The notes beneath the pieces are model-generated. The model saw only the letters and a program-made list of their open reading frames with translations, was not told where the DNA came from and did no database searches. Positions 1 to 12,700 of a DNA stretch of 64,000 bases are shown piece by piece. The stretch spans positions 979,350 through 1,043,349 of the forward strand of contig JANPWX010000162.1 of NCBI GenBank assembly GCA_024734555.1, in the 5' to 3' direction. The position numbers and the translations under genes were made by a program. Numbering within the stretch: the first letter of the stretch is position 1; each line of letters starts with the position of its first letter. Origin of the DNA: Trochalopteron elliotii (Eukaryota; Chordata; Aves; Passeriformes; Leiothrichidae).

Positions 1-543
1 CTTCCAGCCAGCGTGGGAGACTGTGCCGAAGCCCAACATCCCTCCAGCCCTCTTTCAGTGAAATAAGATGATTTTGGACCAGAGTTATGAATGGGGATTT
101 AAAAGGAGAAGTCTCAGCAGATAACACTGATGCTGGCTGCCCTGAGCCAGCCAAGGAATAGACAAGCCAAGTGCCTCCTGAGCCAGGACAGCAGCATGAG
201 GCAGGGAGCACTCATGAGCTAAGCAGGTTTTTGGGCAATCCCAGCCAAAGAGCAGAGACTGCCCCAGCCTCCTCATGAGAAAGGAGCCAGAGAGCAACTG
301 CCCTCATTGACCCTTCACTGAGAAGGGTCAGGACAGGCAGGGCAGCAAGACCAACCTCATCATAACATAATGGGAAAATGCAAGGAGAAGCAAATTCCTG
401 GACAGCAGTGGGACAGAGTGGGGCTCTCCCTTAGACCTGGAGAAGCAGAACCAGAGGAGCAGCTGCTGCCAGGACACCAGGAGCAGCTGGGGCACGAGCT
501 GTGAGCACAACATCCCCAGGGACACGAGCCCTGCTGCACTTAC
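1..543 (-). other. EPHA10 intron 7 (partial)
   Basis: This is intron sequence downstream of exon 7. I see no further exon, repeat array or recognisable mobile element. Confidence 0.7.
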
Positions 544-706
544 ACTCTGCCAGTGTCTCCACTTCAATGCCAGGGTTGTAGTTGCCGTAGTCTGGAGAGG
601 AAGATGTTCTGATTTGGAAAATGTAGAGGGTACCAGGCTTCAGGTTATTGACCGTCACAGCCGTTGATGTGGTTTTCACAGTTGAGTAACTTTGATCTCT
701 CTGATC
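544..706 (-). CDS. EPHA10: EPHA10 exon 7 (second FN3 domain, second part)
   Basis: The exon is 163 nt, the family-standard length, entering in phase 0 and leaving after one base. It encodes [40 protein letters not shown] and [14 protein letters not shown], the distal strands of FN3-2. The acceptor is ATTTCCCAG and the donor GTAAGTG. The next exon (juxtamembrane and transmembrane) is outside the window. Confidence 0.92.
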
Positions 707-3700
707 CTGGGAAATAATGAGAAACCTGAGATGGAGCTGGACTGACAGCTGAGCCACGGAGCTGGCATGGCACAGTCAGGAGAGCCTGTCCAAAGAGCCA
801 GCCTTCAAAAGAAACACATTCTTTGTGAATGTCAAATACATTCACTGGATGTCTCCTGAACAGAAATCATATGGGGAGGTCACAGGAAATGGCAGATGGA
901 GCTGGATGGTGCTATGAAGACATGAAGGTAGAAGTTGGGATGGTGGGGAGCAGCTCTGCCACCCCACACAGAAACTTCCCCCTGTGCCAGGCTCAGCTGT
1001 GGAACCAGACACCCTTTCCTGCTCCCCTGCTGCAGCCACTGAGTACTGGGACAAATCTGTGTGGATCTGGAAAAAATGGAGCCCCGAGGGCCATCCCGGC
1101 CCCACAAACCAGCACAAGCAGTGTCCCAGCCCCAAAACGTGGCATGGGCAGTGTCCCAGCCCCACAGGGTGACACAGGCAGTGTCCCAGCCCCACAATGT
1201 GACACAGGCAGTGTCCCAGTCCCACAGTGTGACACAGGCAGTGTCCCAGCCCCACAGTGTGACACAGCAGTGTTCCAGCCCCATAGTTCAGCACAGCAGT
1301 GTCCCAGCCCCACAGGGTGACACAGGCAGTGTTCCAGCCCCACAGTGTGGCACAGGACATGTCCCAGCCCCACAGACCAGCTCAGGCATGAGCAGCAGCC
1401 ACTCGCTGCACTGCTCACATCACTACCAAATGCGTTTTCCCCTTTGAATCTTCCCAGTAAAAACAAAAGCTTTAAAAACAAAGATTAGGAACTAAGTTGA
1501 TATTCGTGTCAGCATCAAGAGCCTCGTTTCAGTGAATAACTGATAAACTGAATTGAAATGCTCTACCCAAGAAGGAAGGTTCCTCATTTCATACCCCAAG
1601 TGTCATGTTGCTGCAGCCCATTTGCACAGGAATTAACGTCTCGGGCTCCAGCATTTGCCCTCCCCCACAGATCCCTCCTCTCAAATCTATCAGATGCTGA
1701 AAATCACATTAATATGAATCAGCTTCACGGTGGCTTGTTTCTAAATACAGAACTCTGACATGTCACCTGCACAGTGTGCCTGACATGCCAGCAGCTCCAT
1801 AACGAGCCTGAGCACACGCAGATAAGGTAATTTGCAGAACTGTGTCATAAACTGCACTTATTTTGATTCAGAGCCTTCCCCCTGCTCTGCCCACTGGTAT
1901 TTCTCCTAAAATTCCCACCCTACTGCACCTGTCAAAGAGCAGCATTTTTTAAAACCAGGAAACTGCCATAAAAATATTTGCTGGGTCTCCTCCCATGCAG
2001 AAGGGCCACTCACAGCTCACCACAGTCACAGGTTTGTGGCTCTCAGCCCTAAAGCAGGGCAGACCACGAGGTCCAACACTCTCCAGCCAGCAGGCTGGGA
2101 ATACAGAGAGCATCTCCTCCAGGGTGTAGGAACCCACTGTGCTGTCTCAGTCCCTGCCCAGCTGGAGTCACAAGGTGGATGGGTGACTCTAGGTGGTGGA
2201 GCTGCTGCCTATTTCCCAGTTTGCTCTGGAAAAGCCTCTTGGGGAGGATTCAGGCAAAGCAGTCAGGTCCACACATCACACACGCCGTGGGTAGCTCAGC
2301 AAGGAGAAGCAAGAAGGGGCTTTTTTATGAAATCAGTTCCAGCGAGGTTTGTTCCAGGTGCCAAAGAGAAAACAGGAACAGAGACCTGGCCATGGCCTGT
2401 GCACAGGCTTAAGTTTGGGGTCAGGGACCAATGGTTTGAAGGCACAGGGGTGGCACAAGGGGCAGAGCAAAGGTCAGTGACCTGTAGGGAAAATGGGGCT
2501 GGGCACCTGGGGTGCCACCACCAATAGGGAAACAGGGAAAGGAGAAACCACTACAAATAGGGGCATATGGGGAAAGCAAACTGGGGTGGATCACAGTGTG
2601 CAAAGCACTGTGGTGAGGGTCCCCTCTTTCAGCCTAGGCAGGGAAGAGTCTATGGTCTATCCTTCCAAAGCAAGACCCTGGGAATTGTCCTGAGGGATTC
2701 CAGGGACTCCACATGTCGCTGTAGGACACAAAAGACTCCAAATATTTCAGAAGGCAAAGAGCATAGAAAAGAAGGCTTTATTGTCTAAATTCTTACTACC
2801 TTTTATAGGGTGTTCCCATACAGACTTAAGATGGTTGGTGAATAGGAACAACACCTCTCTAATCCCATTGGTTAAACTAGAAAAATAGCAAACACCAACT
2901 GGACAAAGATTGTTTCGAGAAAGAATAGTTGTTTACCAAGATTGTTTTGAGAAAAAGCTTTCTTGAGAAATTTTTCCTTGGGAAAAAGTTAGCAGCTGCT
3001 AGCAGGCTGAAATCTCTCAGGCCCACACCACAGGTAACTGGGATCACACAGCACTGTGCTGCTGAGGGCAGCAAGGGAAGGACACAAGCAGAGCCCAGCC
3101 CAGTGCCCAGAGCTTACCTTCTCAAAGTACTTGACTTCATACTCAGTGCCATTAGCAGAGAGGAATCCTGGCTCCTGCCAGGACAGGGAGACACTCTTCT
3201 GCTCCACCCTGTCTGTGCGGATGTCGGTGACGGGAGCTGGCGCTGGAAATGCAGAGAGGAGGAAATGAGCAGTGAGTGAGGAGCTGCTTCAGGAAAACCT
3301 TCCACTCAAACAGCTGCAGAGCATGTGGCTTCTGCAGGCAGCAGTCCCCTCTCCCTGAATCAGGGCTGGAATTGCTCCAAGGGGGAGAAGATAGTGGTAA
3401 AACACAGCAGCTCTGTGATCCATGGGCAGCCTGGAACACTCCAATGGAAAACTGGTAAAAATCCTAAGGGCACCCTCCACCCTTGGTGCTGCTGAGGAGT
3501 CTGAGGATGGGCTCAGGTCCTGGGCTCTGAACCCCTGCTGGGAATGTCTGGGAAAGGCAAAACACAATGTTTGATTCAGGAGGGCTGGTGGAACATACCA
3601 AGGCCTCCTGAACCACCTCACACCAGATCTACCCCATGGAACTGGACTGCTGGGAGTATGAGCCCTGCTCTGAGAGCAGGCTGTGCCTCAGGAGCTGGCT

Positions 3701-6700
3701 GTGTATTTCTGGTCAGCACAAACTCCCTCCCTGTCATGCATGCATCCATTTAGTTCATCCACTGCAAGATGCACTTGCCAAAATTCCCATTTTAACCAGG
3801 TTTGGCTCCAAACAAGTCTCCAGCCTAGGCAGGCAGCAGCTCACAGCCCTCAGGCACTGCAAAAGCTGCATGGGGATGTTGATTGTTTCCAGCTTGTCCT
3901 ACTTCCCATCAAATCAGGACATTCACTGGACCCATCTCTGTCCCACCAAGACTCCTGTGGAGAGGAACAAGTCCCTGGAAAGTAAACTTAAGTATCTGTG
4001 AAATTTTGTATTTATTACTTAGCCCATTAATCTTTGCTGAAATAAAAAGCCCTCGTGATGTTTTATTCATGGTGATTCGCTCCTTGATTCCAAGTCCCTC
4101 TGGCTTCCTATGAGAGTGTGAGAGGAGTCAGAGGGGCTCCTGTGCAGCTTCCACTGCCCACACACAGCTCCCTCTGCTGTGACCCACCCCATGGCGTGAG
4201 ACAATCATTATCCCCCAACACTTGCCTTGGCTCCTGCTCCTGTGAGATAAGCTAAGTGCTCCTTACTGTGTTGTATGATCCCCATCAATAAAATATCACA
4301 CAGCTGCCTTACTGTATCTCTGAATCCAGGAAATGGACTGGAGAGACCTGAACATGCAGTCCTGACTGTTAACAAAGTCATCAGGAAAAATCCTACTCAC
4401 TCACAATGTGCTTTAGAGCAAGAGCCCATGGTACATGACAGAAAAGCAGGTGCCAGCCTCAAACATGTTTAAAAAACATTAAAGAAAATCACACGGGCTA
4501 TAAAGCATTTCACACTGTGAAAAAGAAATGTGTTTCCCATCAATATTTTAAGCTCTCCTATCATTGCCTCTATTTGAAAAAGCAAACATTAAATTATTCA
4601 CCACTCTGCCTGATTTTATAAACTCCATTCCCCTGTACGTGGGCTTTCTCCTCTTGATTAACCAGTGTAGCAGCAAAACAGGCATAAAACTACATGTGGC
4701 ACCATGTCCCTTCCCTGAATAACTCTCTCAGACCTCTCTAAGCTCACCAGCTGCACTTGGTGAGAGACACCAAACACTCCTGCAGCCTGCCCTGCTTCTG
4801 CCAGACAGAGCCAGCTCTCCCCTCCCTCCCCACTTACACACAGCCCAACACAGAACATGCCCTGGGCACCATCCCAGGCAGCTCCTGCCTCAGAGATCTC
4901 CATCCCAAAGCAGAGAGGTCACCTCACCAGCCAGCAGGCAGCCAAAGACCCCAGGAGCTCAGACATTTGCCCCAGAGCCAGCTCATGCTGCAGCCCCACT
5001 GCCCCATGGTGACTGAATCAGCCCTGGACATGCACAGGCAAATCTACTTTGGAGGACCAAATCCAGCTCAAACCCCTTCTCCAGCCTCAGGAAGGAGGAT
5101 GCATTCTGGCACTGGTTGCATTATTAATCAACAGCAGATTTAAAAGCTCTTTAAGGCAGAAGCCTTGTATTCCTGCTGGGAATACAAATGACACGGGCCT
5201 GGAGTGCACATTTACATGGCTAATGCAGCTCCACTCCTGCAGGTGAACAGTTCCTCTCACTCCTCAAACACTTTTATTTAGTCCCATGCTGGGGACAGAT
5301 TAGAAAAAACACAGTATTAATTTTGCCACCTGCAGACTAAATTGCATCTCTTCTTTTGGCTGCAATTACGAGGAACGATGGACAATTCCCTCCGGTGACT
5401 GCTGGAGGGGAAGGAGAGCACGGAGCTGGATTAGAGGAACAGGATCTGACAGCTAAATAGGGTCTTGTTTCTTCTTTAATTTTTCCTCTGAACCTGCTTA
5501 TCAGCAGACAGAGCTCCCCTGCTGCTGCAAACGACTCCCCAGAGTGCGGCATGACAGCCACCAGGGCAGTCACCACTGCCCAGGCATCCCTGGAGTCCCC
5601 TCCCTCCTGACCTCTGGCCCCAAACAGCACTGCTGTGCTGGGCTCTAGTGACAAGGGGCAGCAGAGTCAGGGCTCCAAGAAACGATGTGCTGTGAGGAGC
5701 AGCTGCCCACACTGTCCCTGCCAGCTGTGGCTCCGTGTCCTGCCCACGCAGGGTCCCCTCCTCGCAGTGGGGTCTTACAGACAAACTCAGCTAGAGCACC
5801 CACTCCCCCAGGACACCACCTTCTCCCCTTCCTTGCTGACAGGCATGGGTTAACTAGCACTGTCACCCCTTGCCAACAGTGCAAAGGCAAGAGGAACCAG
5901 GTCACTGGTGCCTGCTGACAGGGCAGCCCCAGGCTGGCACTGCCCAGGAGGGGACACCTTCAGCAATAAAAACTGTCAGTGCTCCAAGAAACTTCTGAGC
6001 CTCAGCTGCTTGGGTAATTCCCAGCCACCATCTGCATCTGGAGACTTGACAGCTCAACACGAGGCATTGATTTTGAACAGATTACAGGATTAATTATCCA
6101 CATTCTTTATGTGCATTTCAGTTCCCTCAGGAGTGCATGGTATTGAGTAAGGGGCTGAGATTTCTCCCTTCCCCAGGGGAAAAGCTGTTCTTAGCAGCAT
6201 GGGCTGGCATTACTGACTTGCTGCTTTGCTCCCTAAGAAAAAGAGGCACTCACCTGGCCACTCCTGGCCTCTTGTGCCCATCTCAGACCGGGAGACCCAG
6301 CCAAGGTCCCTCTGCCTGCACCAGACTGGAGGAATGGCTTGTTATCAGACCTCTCTAAGCTCACCACACCCCAGCCTGTTCGCTGTCCCCCTGGCCTGAG
6401 CTCAGGAGACAGAAGATCTTCCCAGAGCTAAATCCATCCTTGAACAGCAAAGATCCTAATGAGGAATGACACCTCTGCTGAGGAGCAGTCTGCAGCACAG
6501 CATCCCCCAAAGGAGCCACGGGGATTATGGCACGAGGGAAGAGAAAGCAACGAACGTGCACAAAAAACCACTTGATCAAGCGGTGGGAAAATTATTTATA
6601 ACAAGATCAAAGTTTAATCTCCTCAGATGAAATTGTTGGCCAGTTCCTGCCAAGAGGCACCTGAGGATCATCTGTCTCCATTAACTGTGGCTTGGGAAAG

Positions 6701-9700
6701 GGTTTTCATGCAAATTAATAATGTGACCGCAGAGGAAGGGACAAGGACACAACAAGCCAGAGCTGACTGTCCTTCAGCATAGCCAACAGCAGAGGAGGGA
6801 CCTGATTGTCCTCTGGCACAGACAACAGCAGAGGAGGGACCTGACTGTCCTCTGGCACAGACAACAGCTTGAGGGGGCACTCCTCAGACAATCCCCCTGG
6901 TCAGGGACCTGTCCACAAGGCATGAGCACTCACTTCTCCTTAGCTGAGGGAGCAGAAAATGGAAGGGGACAATTACAGTAAGAATTGTGTCACAGAGCAG
7001 CGCAGGATAGAGAGAGGAAATCAATTTGTTTCTGAAGGAGAGCCAGCATTTGAATTAACTGTTTTAAGGAGGGTTTTTTGACGAACGGGCTGAAAATGTT
7101 GCTTCATCAAAGGGGTTTTTTTTTATGATTTGTAAATTCAAACTGCAGCCAGATCACAGAGCAGACTTGTCCCTTCACAGCTCAGGCTGTCACCACACTC
7201 ACTCTTTCTCACTCTATTAACAGAGGGAGGGGGTTTACATTCTCCATTCCAAGGGAAGCTCCAGATTTCCCTGGCAGACACCCATCTTTCCAAACCAAGA
7301 CAGCAAAAAACAGTACCACTGAACCATGAACTAGGTACTGTGATGCTGTTGTACACCACAACATCACAAAGACTCCAACTTCAGACAGCTGAAAATGACT
7401 CCTTTATTCTTGGGATGTGTTTCCCTTTTTATACTATTCTACACAGACCAATTTGATTGGTGACAAGAAGATAAACCTCTTCAATCACATTGGTCAGACC
7501 AGAGGGACATCAAGAAGAGGTCCCTCCTAGGGAAAGAACGCAAACAATTTACTGTTACAAAAACATGTCTCTTGTTTACAGAAAATTCCCTGGGAAAGGA
7601 ATTTCAGAAAACCGAAACATCTCAGGCACAAACCAGGGCTACAGTCCTAAGTCTCCTTCTTACTCTACTAACACAGGCTGTTAAATTTACCTGCTCGGCC
7701 GGTGGACACGTTGACCTCCGAGACACCATTGAGGGCAGCCACTCTGATGGTGTAGTTGGCGTGGGGCAGCAGGTTCACCAGGGTGACTGTGGCCCCACCA
7801 GCCCCATCTGCTGTTATTCCCATATCCTTGCCCAAAAGCCCCCCTAATTCCAAAACTATAATAATTCAGAGGGAGGGGGCTTACATTCTCCATTCCAAGG
7901 GAAGCTCCACATTTCCCTGGTAGACACCTATCTTTCCAAACCAAGACAGCAAAAAACCACATCCCTAAACCATGAACTAGGTACTAAATCTCTTTCTTAC
8001 TCTAACACAGGCTGTTAAATTTACCTGCTCGGCCGGTGGACACGTTGACCTCGGCGTACTGCTGTCCGGCCAGTGGGCTGACGGCCGAGACGCCGTTGAG
8101 GGCGGCCACTCTGATGGTGTAGTTGGCGTGGGGCAGCAGGTTCACCAGGGTGACCGTGCGCCCCACCAGCCCTGTCTGCTGGGGCACGAAGCCCACCCCG
8201 CTGCCGCACTGCTCGCAGCGGCCCCGCGGCACCGCCGGGCACCGGCTGCACCACAGGCTGTAGGTCAGGTCGCTGCGGCCGCCCGCGTCGGCCGGGGCGC
8301 TCCACTCCAGCACCAGGGACGACTGACGCAGGCTGTACACCAGGTTCCTCGGGGCAGAGGGAGGGCCTGGAAGGAAAAGAGCATCCTTGAAACTGTGAGA
8401 GGTGGATTTGTGGAGAATTCTCAACGTCTGACGGGCTGGTCTGTTTCTTCAGGCAGCAACGGACAGAATGAGAGGATGCGGCCTCAAGCTGTGCCAAGGG
8501 AAATACAGGCTGGATATCAGGAAAAGCTTTTTTACAGAAAAGGTAATAAAGTACTGGACTGGTCTACCCAGGGAAGTGGTGAATTCGCCATCTCTGGATG
8601 TGTTTAAGAAAAGACTGGATGTGGGACTTGGTGCCATGGTTTAGTTGAGGTTAGGGTTGGGTTGGACTTGATGATCTTGGAGGTCTCTTCCAACCTAATG
8701 ATTCTGATTCTGATTCTGATTCTGATTCTGATTCTGATTCTGATTCTGATTCTGATTCTGATTCTGACAGAAGGCTCACATCTGTATGCACCTGTATGCA
8801 AACTTCGAGGTAGGAAATGCTGACTTAGAAATGCCAACTTAGAGATGCCATAGAATAAGACAAATGTTGTTAAGAGGGAAATGGAACTAGAAAGAAGTGT
8901 CAAAGGATGGCCTTGCAAATAAGATTAGGTACTTTGGAAAAATAATGCATTGTAGTAGGACCCACAAGGGGTAATTTTAGATGATTGACTTTAAGGCATT
9001 TACAGCATCGTGTAGCAAAAGAAACGCTTATAATGAATTGTAAGCCAAGAAATTATTATAATGTATTGTGATTAAGAAATAGCTTCTGATTGTGATGGCA
9101 TGAATTATAGCAACTGTATTGTCTAACCCTTCATATAAGACTAAAAACAGAATAAAGGTTTATAAAACACCTCTCAGTTGCCCCATCTCTAGGTCAGAAA
9201 AGGGCATAATCCGACATGAAACAGATGTTGGGACAAACCTAAAGGTCCTCTGGGAGCAGCAGTGCAGGAACTCGGGGTAGAGCACAGGAGCACAGTCCTG
9301 GACAGCCACAGCCAGGGATGGCACGAGGGGACATGGAGATATTGGTGCCTGCAACATGGTGGGATGTGGGACAGAGGATCCCAGCTGGAGGGATGTGTGT
9401 GCACCACAAGGCACAGCTCACAGTGTGCAGGAGAAGCACCTGGCAGGACCCAGCACTTCCCTGAGCACACCCGGGCCCAGGAGCCCGTTCCTGGTCAGGC
9501 ACTGCCAGGCCATGCTCAGCAGAGATGGAGGGTTCCTCATCACTGTGCTGGCAGCTGGACAGCATCCATCACCAGAGCAGCTGGAGTCCAGCCCAATTAA
9601 CTAGAGGCCATTTAATTAAAACCTGTGAACTACAGTGACTAAATGACTGCGCCCCAGTTTTACCAGGGAATCTGCCTGGAGCCTGACTGCACATCTGTCT

Positions 9701-12700
9701 CATCAGCCTGTGGGCTCTGGGTTGTAGGGACAGCCCCTCCATCCCCTCCCCACTGCAGCATCTCCCCGAGGTGAGCACACAGAGCAGACACAGGGGGACC
9801 CCGGGACAGCCCTGGGCACTGCCTGGCTCTGTGCTGCAGGACAGACACAGGGACATTGCTGGGCACAGGGAGCAGCCCTTCCAGCCAGACTCACGTGTGC
9901 AGGAGGCAGATGGAGGGTCTGAAGGAGACCTGGAGTAATTCGTCTGGCACAAACAGAACGTGGAGGCTTCCTCGTCTGTGAAGCTGTGCTCGGGGCATGG
10001 AGAGCACAGAGGGAGACGGAGGGAGAGCTTGTAAAAGCCCGGGAGGCAAGCTGAAAGAGAGAGAGGGTGTTAAGGGGAGAGCGGCACAGGATGAATGGGG
10101 ACACACCTGATGACTGCATTTCCCTGTTTCCTGTGTAATGTGTTGAATATTCTAATTTACAGTGACCAACCCGTGCGAGATACAAAACCTACAGACTTTG
10201 CATACAGCCTATAAAAACTGCTATATTACCATATCACTCTGTGTTCTAAACTCTGAAGACTGTCTTCTTATCTATCTTTTCCCTGATACTTTGGCAGGGT
10301 GGAGTGGGGCTATACCCTTGGGTCCCTTAGTGTCCCATTGTTTGTTACAATGACCATCTTCCTGCCTGCCATGATCACATCTCAAAGCTAGCTCTCATTT
10401 CTATTTCATTCATAGGTTTTATATTCTCAGTATCTCTTTCTAGACAATCATATTTGCAATCTTTTCCTGTCCCATCTTTCCCAACACCTGGGACCTCCTT
10501 TGCTGTCACTGGCCAGCAGACACCACCCTCTGAGCTGCTTTCCCTGAGTACCTGCATGATCCTGGCACCAAGAGAGATGTCCCTTGGTTTTACCCAGAAG
10601 AGACATTTGGGTTCTGTAGCTCTGCACTGATTTTCACAGTAAATGCCATTCCCTATCTAGGGTGCTAGATAAACCAGGAAAAAATAGCAAATGTTAAAAT
10701 TACTCCCGAAACTTCCAGTTCCCTCTTTAGATTTGAGAAACCACATCAAAACTAGTAGTGTCTTCATAGAATGGAGACAGAGTTTGCTTTTTCCTTTAGT
10801 TAGGCAGCACTGACCACCACACAGGGCAGAAATATCACTGCATCAGACAGGACAGGAAAATCAATCCTGTTTACAAACATGATGGGATCCAAGCACTAAA
10901 CCCAGAGCCCCCATCCCTCAGACGTGCCTGTCACACCAATCTGACAGCTCATCGTAGGGAACTGAACATTTCCAATTAGAAGTGTCTTTCAGACTAGTCC
11001 ACCCTGTTTTCTAACAGCCAGAAGTAAGTCCACAGACGTGCCTGTCATTAATAATGGCACAAAATGCCCCAGTTTGCATGTCACAGGAGCAGGCACCACA
11101 ACCCCGTGTGAGTGTGTCCCACCAGGAGCCATGGGCTTTACTTGCTATTTTTTTTTTTCCTTAGTTGCCCAAAACTTGCCCTTGGGAAGAACAAAAGAGC
11201 CCAGCACATGTGATGCATCATATGTGTGTCTCTGTTTCTTTTTTCAGACAAACTCCCACCCTCTTCCACCTCATCCTACGAGTGTTTTTCTTGGTCTCCA
11301 GCTGGTTTAGGTGTCCCTGTCATTTCACAGTGCTTATTTCTGCACTGGGTATGTGACAGCTCTCAGGAGATCAGGTCACCAATTTATAGAACGAAATTCT
11401 CTTTTTTGTACTCTGCTTTCTATCCTGTTCCTGATCCTCTGGTGCTACCACAACTCAATTATTAAACAATAAAATTCAATAATTCATTGTCCCAGAGCCA
11501 GAGAGAAGCAGCTGGATGGGTCAGATGGATCAATTGCCTCTCTCCAGCTCCACCACTGCTGACCACAGGAGCTCCTCAATCAGTCCTGATCCATGTCACT
11601 GGCAGAGAGAGCACATTCCCCCCTCAAGGTAACACTGTCTGCACACTGCCAAACCACCAGCAGAACGAGCTGCACTCAATTGTGCTGCAGGATGGCTGAT
11701 TACCCAACATGAAGTAACCATGGGGAAAAGTTTCTTTTACCACCTCATCTGCCACAGCTCCTCAGACAAGGGCAGGTGTTTCTGTTGGGAGAGAGCAACG
11801 TCCTCTCTCATTCCCAGCCTGTGCCATAGGGAAAGCATGGGCAATTGAGGATGCAGACCTAGAAAATGCATTGTTTCCTCCTCCATGGCACAGGACAGCT
11901 TTCAATTTCCCTTCCCAGTGAAGTCCTACCAGCAGCAGTGCCCTGTGTGCCAGCATGAATTAATAACAACTGTAGCCTCACTCAAAATGCCTATACAGGC
12001 ATTTATAATTAACACTACAACTCGGTTGTCTTCCAAAATCAATTCCTTTCCAGTTTTGGTCATGGAATTGTACTTGACGAAGTTCATCTCCTTTAATGTG
12101 TGTTAATTTTCTCTGTTGAAGCAGACATTCATAAAAATGCTCTTTAGGAAAGCCACAGCTGGGGAAACAGGCAGCAGCACTGGGGGTGCCACAGCAAGAA
12201 CCAGGACAGCAGCATAGGTTGAAGCACCCCAGCAGCCTGACAATCCCTCCCAGTAAAGGGCAGACTGGGAGCACTGGGCCTCTCCAGCTCTTAGATTGGC
12301 ATCCAACCCTCCCCAAGAAACACTCAAACCTGTCATCTCACCACTGCCATCCAAGCTGCTCACAATGCATCTTTTGCAGGAGCTCTTGCTCCTGCTGACC
12401 CCTGACAGGACCAGGCTGGCACAGCCATACTCCATCTATCTTAATCCCATTACCAAACCGAGCAAATCACTGTGTATTGTGTTCCAAACATTTCATCAGT
12501 GCTTCAGAGGCAAAGTGCCTGAGGCCAGGACAGTGGGAAGGAGGGGGCAGCAGCCCCAGGGAGGGACAGGCACTGCCAGCCAGTGCCAGGGACAAGAACA
12601 CACCACCCAAACCCCACAGGGCACCTTGTGTAAATCACTGACAGAACAGAGTTTCAGTGGTGTACTGAGGTGGCCAAGGAGCCTTGTTGACAAATGTCCT

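Larger units (their letters stand above)
707..3117 (-). other. EPHA10 intron 6
   Basis: This 2.4-kb intron separates the two FN3-2 exons. It contains the 30-bp minisatellite at 1097-1380 and an LTR-like block at about 2726-3028. I see nothing else I can support. Confidence 0.85.
7221..7813. repeat. Tandem duplicate (copy A) of the exon 5 / intron 5 junction
   Basis: The flanks 7221-7338 and 7644-7813 match 7867-7982 and 7984-8181 base for base over long stretches. They cover about 150 bp of intron 5 and the 3' half of EPHA10 exon 5. With the inserted LTR (7339-7643) removed, copies A and B are offset by about 341 bp. Homology stops abruptly at 7813/8181. Confidence 0.93.
3243..8024 (-). other. 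EPHA10 intron 5
   Basis: This 4.8-kb intron holds a 39-bp tandem repeat (6759-6870) and the tandem duplication with LTR insertion near its 5' end (7221-8024). The stretch 3243-6758 shows no exon or element that I recognise. Confidence 0.85.
8367..9894 (-). other. EPHA10 intron 4
   Basis: This 1.5-kb intron is largely transposon-derived: a CR1 3' end with an expanded hexamer tail (8432-8768), then an LTR-like AT-rich block to about 9240. The remaining 9241-9894 shows nothing I can name. Confidence 0.85.

Noticed and set aside
829..1481. Overlapping long frames on both strands near 1 kb
   Set aside because: They coincide with the 30-bp minisatellite inside EPHA10 intron 6.
4731..6366. Nineteen-base repeat AGACCTCTCTAAGCTCACCA at about 4731 and 6347
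   Set aside because: The match ends immediately on both sides; most likely coincidence or a tiny repeat remnant.
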